A stretch of DNA of 55,279 nt, taken from positions 1 to 55,279 of the IMG/VR virus record IMGVR_UViG_3300011013_000014; one strand, given 5' to 3'. The notes beneath the pieces are model-generated. The model saw only the letters and a program-made list of their open reading frames with translations. It was not told the origin of the DNA and ran no database searches. The first letter of the stretch is position 1; every line of letters starts with the position of its first letter. Of the stretch, positions 52,153 through 55,279 are shown piece by piece. This DNA is from a virus. The translations under genes and the position numbers were made by a program.

Positions 52153-53093
52153 TGCGTCATATAAATATGGAAGACAGTGAGGTATTTCAATTGTTTTCTG
52201 AAATTGCTCACAAAAATGGTATTTTAGACAAGAAAGCCAGCCTTTTATATCCTGATTTCGATATCAGCGAACATAATCCAGAATTGGATATCAAAGTAGC
52301 TGTGGCCTCTGAGCACCAAATGTATGGCGTTACTAGTGAGAGCGGAGAAGACCTGGTTGGATCTGCTCATCCTGGCGGCGGCATTAGTGTGGATGACTCA
52401 GCCAGTGGCGACCTTTCTAAGGTAGAAACGATTGTAGAGCAACATAAGCGGTGGCGAGATGTTGCAGAAAGTATGCCCACTGGAAAAGTGGCCTCTTTAG
52501 CTAAGGAGCTCGTAGCCCTTGCTGATGCGCTTGACGAAGGTGGCTTTATAGAGTTAGCAGACTTAATAGAGAAAGAGGTAATCAAGATTGCTCTCCCTTT
52601 AGCTAACGCCCAGGAAGAAGGTGCTCTGGCCACTCTTCCTGGGGAATGGGAAAAAGAATTAAAAATAGAAAAGCCAGAATTAGATATCGGAAAACATAAA
52701 CCGGTAAATTTGCCAGAAGGACTTCCTGGGTCCGGCGATAAGTTTCCCTGGAACAAGGATAAAGTGAAGGAACTTGTTCCAGAGCCAATTGAGAATAAGC
52801 CACTGACCGATAAGCAGAAAATGCTTAATATTCAGAGGTTGATCAATAAAAAGGTAAGTGGCTTGCATCACTCCTATCAAGTTCCGGAGAACGGATATTT
52901 GGGAGATAGCCAGACGTATGACATGGCCACTAAAGTGTTCGGTCTTAGACCCGGCGTGCATTATCGTAATTGGGATCAGTTTGCGAGTGCATTAAAAGGC
53001 GCAAAGTTGCCAGACTGGGCATATATTAAGACATATTATGGCGACATGTTAAACGAGCATGGTAAGGCGCCGTACGAGGTGGCTGATGTCTGA
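52149..53093 (+). CDS. hairpin motif plus peptidoglycan-binding-like protein, 314 aa
   Basis: ATGATG start with GGAG upstream; the second ATG is equally possible. Layout: KKAS near residue 28, an HPGGG segment, then the hairpin motif (LAKELVALADALDEGGF, LADLIEK), a Pro-rich linker, and a C-terminal part resembling PG_binding_1 (NIQRLINKK, then ENGYLGDSQTYDMATKVFG). The front half is related to the next gene, so the two are tandem paralogues. Likely virion proteins that contact the cell wall or baseplate. Confidence 0.6.
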   Translation: MMRHINMEDSEVFQLFSEIAHKNGILDKKASLLYPDFDISEHNPELDIKVAVASEHQMYGVTSESGEDLVGSAHPGGGISVDDSASGDLSKVETIVEQHKRWRDVAESMPTGKVASLAKELVALADALDEGGFIELADLIEKEVIKIALPLANAQEEGALATLPGEWEKELKIEKPELDIGKHKPVNLPEGLPGSGDKFPWNKDKVKELVPEPIENKPLTDKQKMLNIQRLINKKVSGLHHSYQVPENGYLGDSQTYDMATKVFGLRPGVHYRNWDQFASALKGAKLPDWAYIKTYYGDMLNEHGKAPYEVADV

Positions 53094-54129
53094 TCCAAGA
53101 AAATACTTATATGATATACACCCTGTGGGTTCTGAGTCTCAGAACGCCATGGCGCATCCTGGTGGGGGCACTGAAACTGTAGAGATTGCCTCCGGAGAGG
53201 GCCTTGTGGAGGACTTGTATGAGTCTCACTTGGTAGCGCTAGAAATAGCTTACAGCACTCCGGTAGCTAGTGAGTTAGCCAAGCTGGCTAACGATTTGGA
53301 AGATCAGGGACTTGTTAGCTTGGCTAATAATGTCGATGATACTTTGGCTAATTTCGTAAAACAAGCAAATCCGCTAATGAAGGAGTTGCGCGACGCCCTG
53401 GGTGTGCTGCGCTCAATAATTCGGGGTGCTGATTTTGGCCTAGTCGCTTCTATGCGCGACGCTAAGAGCATTATGAAGTCGTGGATTTCAGATGTGGAAT
53501 CTAATACTAGAATGGGAAAGTACGATGATGCACTTATTGCAGTAAATAGGCTTGGGAGCGAAGAGCTTCTCACTGGTTCTTTTGGGCAGATATACGAGGT
53601 TGATCTTGAAAATGATTTAACAGAGGATAATTATTTTGAATGGGTTCGAAATGTGGCCAAAACAAAGGCTATTTTGGAGCAGCTTGGCCAGCCTAAATCA
53701 GCCCCCGAGGAAACACATAGACAGCGCGTAGAGAAGGAGTCTGTTCAGCCTGCTGCCACTCCCAAGGTGCCTGCTAAGGTGCCTGAGTTCTCTCCAGAGA
53801 GCAAACAGAGGTATGATATGTTAATGGTAGAGGTGTCAAAGATTAATGACTTATGGACAGCCATAGATTATCAGCTAGATGAACGCTCTGGCAATATCAT
53901 AGATGCTGATCAGTTGGCCAAATACGAGGCTAGTGCGCGCAGCATTACTCAAAGGTACATACAAACACTTACATATTGGAAAAAACACCGAGAAGCAATT
54001 AGCTCTCCGCATGAGCTCAGTATGAGAAGGTATGGTGATGTGTTAAGTGTTGTGAATCGTGTATTGTCTACTTTGGTAAAAATGAATTCAGAATTAGATA
54101 GAGCTTATAATGCTTCAGTGAATGGCTGA
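53086..54129 (+). CDS. tandem paralogue with HPGGG and hairpin motif, 347 aa
   Basis: ATG 53086 has GAGGT five bases upstream and overlaps the previous stop by eight bases; the frame extends nine codons further without an SD. The first 110 residues align with the upstream protein: AHPGGGTETVEIASGEGLVE, then VASELAKLANDLEDQG and VDDTLANFVKQA. The rest is helical with a Pro-rich linker (ATPKVPAKVPEFSPE) and no peptidoglycan-binding part, so the pair has diverged at the C-terminus. Function unknown. Confidence 0.6.
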   Translation: MSDPRKYLYDIHPVGSESQNAMAHPGGGTETVEIASGEGLVEDLYESHLVALEIAYSTPVASELAKLANDLEDQGLVSLANNVDDTLANFVKQANPLMKELRDALGVLRSIIRGADFGLVASMRDAKSIMKSWISDVESNTRMGKYDDALIAVNRLGSEELLTGSFGQIYEVDLENDLTEDNYFEWVRNVAKTKAILEQLGQPKSAPEETHRQRVEKESVQPAATPKVPAKVPEFSPESKQRYDMLMVEVSKINDLWTAIDYQLDERSGNIIDADQLAKYEASARSITQRYIQTLTYWKKHREAISSPHELSMRRYGDVLSVVNRVLSTLVKMNSELDRAYNASVNG

Positions 54130-54147
54130 ACAGGGGCACAGTGATTT

Positions 54148-55279
54148 ATGTCATTAGACGAATTAATTAGCGATGTTGCTAGCGGCGGCACGGGGGCGGG
54201 CAGTGGGCGCCAAAGAATAACGTTGGACACGGTTGATGTTAGTCCTAGCTCTGAGACCAGGCAGCGAAAAGCTCCTGAGTCTGGCAATTATTTACAAATA
54301 ATTGCTTTGCAACAATTCCTTATAGCTAGAGAATTACCAGTAAGCGTTAAGAACCCTTATGGTGCTGACGGTAAGTTCGGGCAAACCACCAATAAATCAT
54401 TGATTACATTCATTACTGATTCTTCGAAGCATAAGGATGAATCTGATGTTGCAATTGCAGCCGCACTACAGAGCAGTGGACTGGTAAGCGATAAATGGCA
54501 AATAACAGCAGGAAATCTACCTTCTGTATATAATTTAATAAAGCACAAAGGCACTGCTCCTCCTAAGAAGAAAATAGTTAAGGCTCCCTCTGGTCTTTCA
54601 ACACTTGAGTTTACAACCATGGGCAAGACTGTGAATATGCCATTGTTGGTTGCTATGAAGTCTTTGGGCAATCTGGATAAGGTTTTAAAAGATTTTATTA
54701 TTAATCCATTGATGAAAAGGGAAGGGATTGAGGTACCAGCTGGTTATAGTGGATATGACTTAAAACAACTTTTGCGCATGTTGCGGCAAATAAAGGTCGA
54801 TATGATGAACGCCCTTACCAGCAACCCTCTGCATGGAACTAGCCGGCGCTTCCAATACGGGGCTCATTTGCTTGATAATAGCATGATGACGCTTATAAAT
54901 CGATATGATGTGAAACTAAAACAACAAGGTACTAAGGCGCCCAAGGTAAAGGCTATAGATGAAATTAGAAAAGACTATGCTGAGTATTTGTATTTGGCCG
55001 GTGATGCTAACTTGCGCAGCATGCTAGAGACGCGGGCTCTTCGCGTATTCGAAGGCCATGGAGCTGTGGATAAAGATGGCAATATACGGTCGAAACAATT
55101 ATATGTGCATGCTAAAGAGCGTGTTAGGCGAGAGATGGAAGCTCTTTTGAAAAGATATAAGGGGCGCATCGTTCCTAAGGACAGTGCTCCAGGGGTCCCT
55201 AAGCCTGAAGCCACCTCTCCTTCATTGGATAAAGCAATAAGCAAGCTTCCTCCTGCGGGCAAAAGGCCGGCGGGAGAGA
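54148..55279 (+). CDS. peptidoglycan-binding-like virion candidate (partial, runs off window)
   Basis: The frame from ATG 54148 stays open for 377 codons to the right edge. An early segment (LQQFLIARELPVSV, then GADGKFGQTTNKSLITFI) matches the PG_binding_1 pattern of an LQ...G.fG..T..a..F. A basic Lys/Pro linker follows, then a helical region. With the previous two genes it forms a row of wall-binding-like proteins. The end is missing, so the full domain set cannot be judged. SD is weak (CAGGGG far upstream). Confidence 0.6.
   Translation, partial: MSLDELISDVASGGTGAGSGRQRITLDTVDVSPSSETRQRKAPESGNYLQIIALQQFLIARELPVSVKNPYGADGKFGQTTNKSLITFITDSSKHKDESDVAIAAALQSSGLVSDKWQITAGNLPSVYNLIKHKGTAPPKKKIVKAPSGLSTLEFTTMGKTVNMPLLVAMKSLGNLDKVLKDFIINPLMKREGIEVPAGYSGYDLKQLLRMLRQIKVDMMNALTSNPLHGTSRRFQYGAHLLDNSMMTLINRYDVKLKQQGTKAPKVKAIDEIRKDYAEYLYLAGDANLRSMLETRALRVFEGHGAVDKDGNIRSKQLYVHAKERVRREMEALLKRYKGRIVPKDSAPGVPKPEATSPSLDKAISKLPPAGKRPAGE

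Noticed and set aside
1-55279. tRNA genes, CRISPR arrays, integrase or attachment sites
   Set aside because: No cloverleaf with a CCA or T-loop, no regularly spaced repeats and no recombinase gene were seen on reading both strands, although a tRNA scan could not be run.

Overview
The window is one continuous stretch of a large, strictly lytic-looking tailed bacteriophage genome (Caudoviricetes type). Every supportable gene lies on the + strand. Genes are packed with ATGA, TAATG or short overlaps, Shine-Dalgarno sites are bacterial (AGGAG, GAGGT, AGGTGA), and no tRNA, rRNA, integrase or CRISPR array was seen. Both ends are cut: the first 90 bases are the tail of a gene and the last gene runs off the right edge. 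The host cannot be named from sequence alone.

Region 1 (1-24 kb) is the replication, recombination and expression block. It holds a primase zinc-binding half, an SbcD/SbcC (Mre11/Rad50) pair, a RecB/Cas4-fold nuclease with four cysteines, a sigma-like factor with a zinc ribbon insert, a 1265-residue orphan, a complete trigger factor, a DnaE-type polymerase III alpha subunit, small zinc-ribbon proteins, a UvsY-like candidate, a gp32-like SSB, RuvC, a complete DnaJ, a RecA/UvsX recombinase and the primase Toprim half. Primase activity is therefore split between two genes 22 kb apart. The gene set fits recombination-dependent replication with its own polymerase. No replicative helicase or separate proofreading exonuclease was recognised. 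Hairpin terminators punctuate the block after the nuclease, the trigger-factor pair and SSB, and an elaborate structured leader follows the Toprim gene.

Region 2 (23.5-34 kb) begins with a sigma-region-4-like protein whose best start is ATC, then an HNH endonuclease, then probable virion proteins. Among these sit a Dps-type ferritin with all ferroxidase ligands correctly spaced, a possible small terminase and a short CCA-adding/poly(A) polymerase-family enzyme.

Region 3 (34-55 kb) is the packaging and head block: a degenerate GIY-YIG gene, large terminase, portal interrupted by a LAGLIDADG intein, a topoisomerase IB fused to an M23 peptidase, many unrecognised virion candidates, a frameshifted HNH gene, a prohead protease-scaffold gene with a nested internal start, a beta-rich possible decoration protein, and three consecutive genes with peptidoglycan-binding-like segments. 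No major capsid protein was recognised.

Two patterns run across the probable virion proteins. One is a roughly 33-residue helical-hairpin motif (consensus around LAxxLDxxG...A..ID) found in at least six genes. The other is a recurrent [KR]-[TKQ]-A-S tetrapeptide that could be the maturation-protease site. These two patterns, the phage-encoded trigger factor plus DnaJ, and the topoisomerase-M23 fusion are the most novel signals here.
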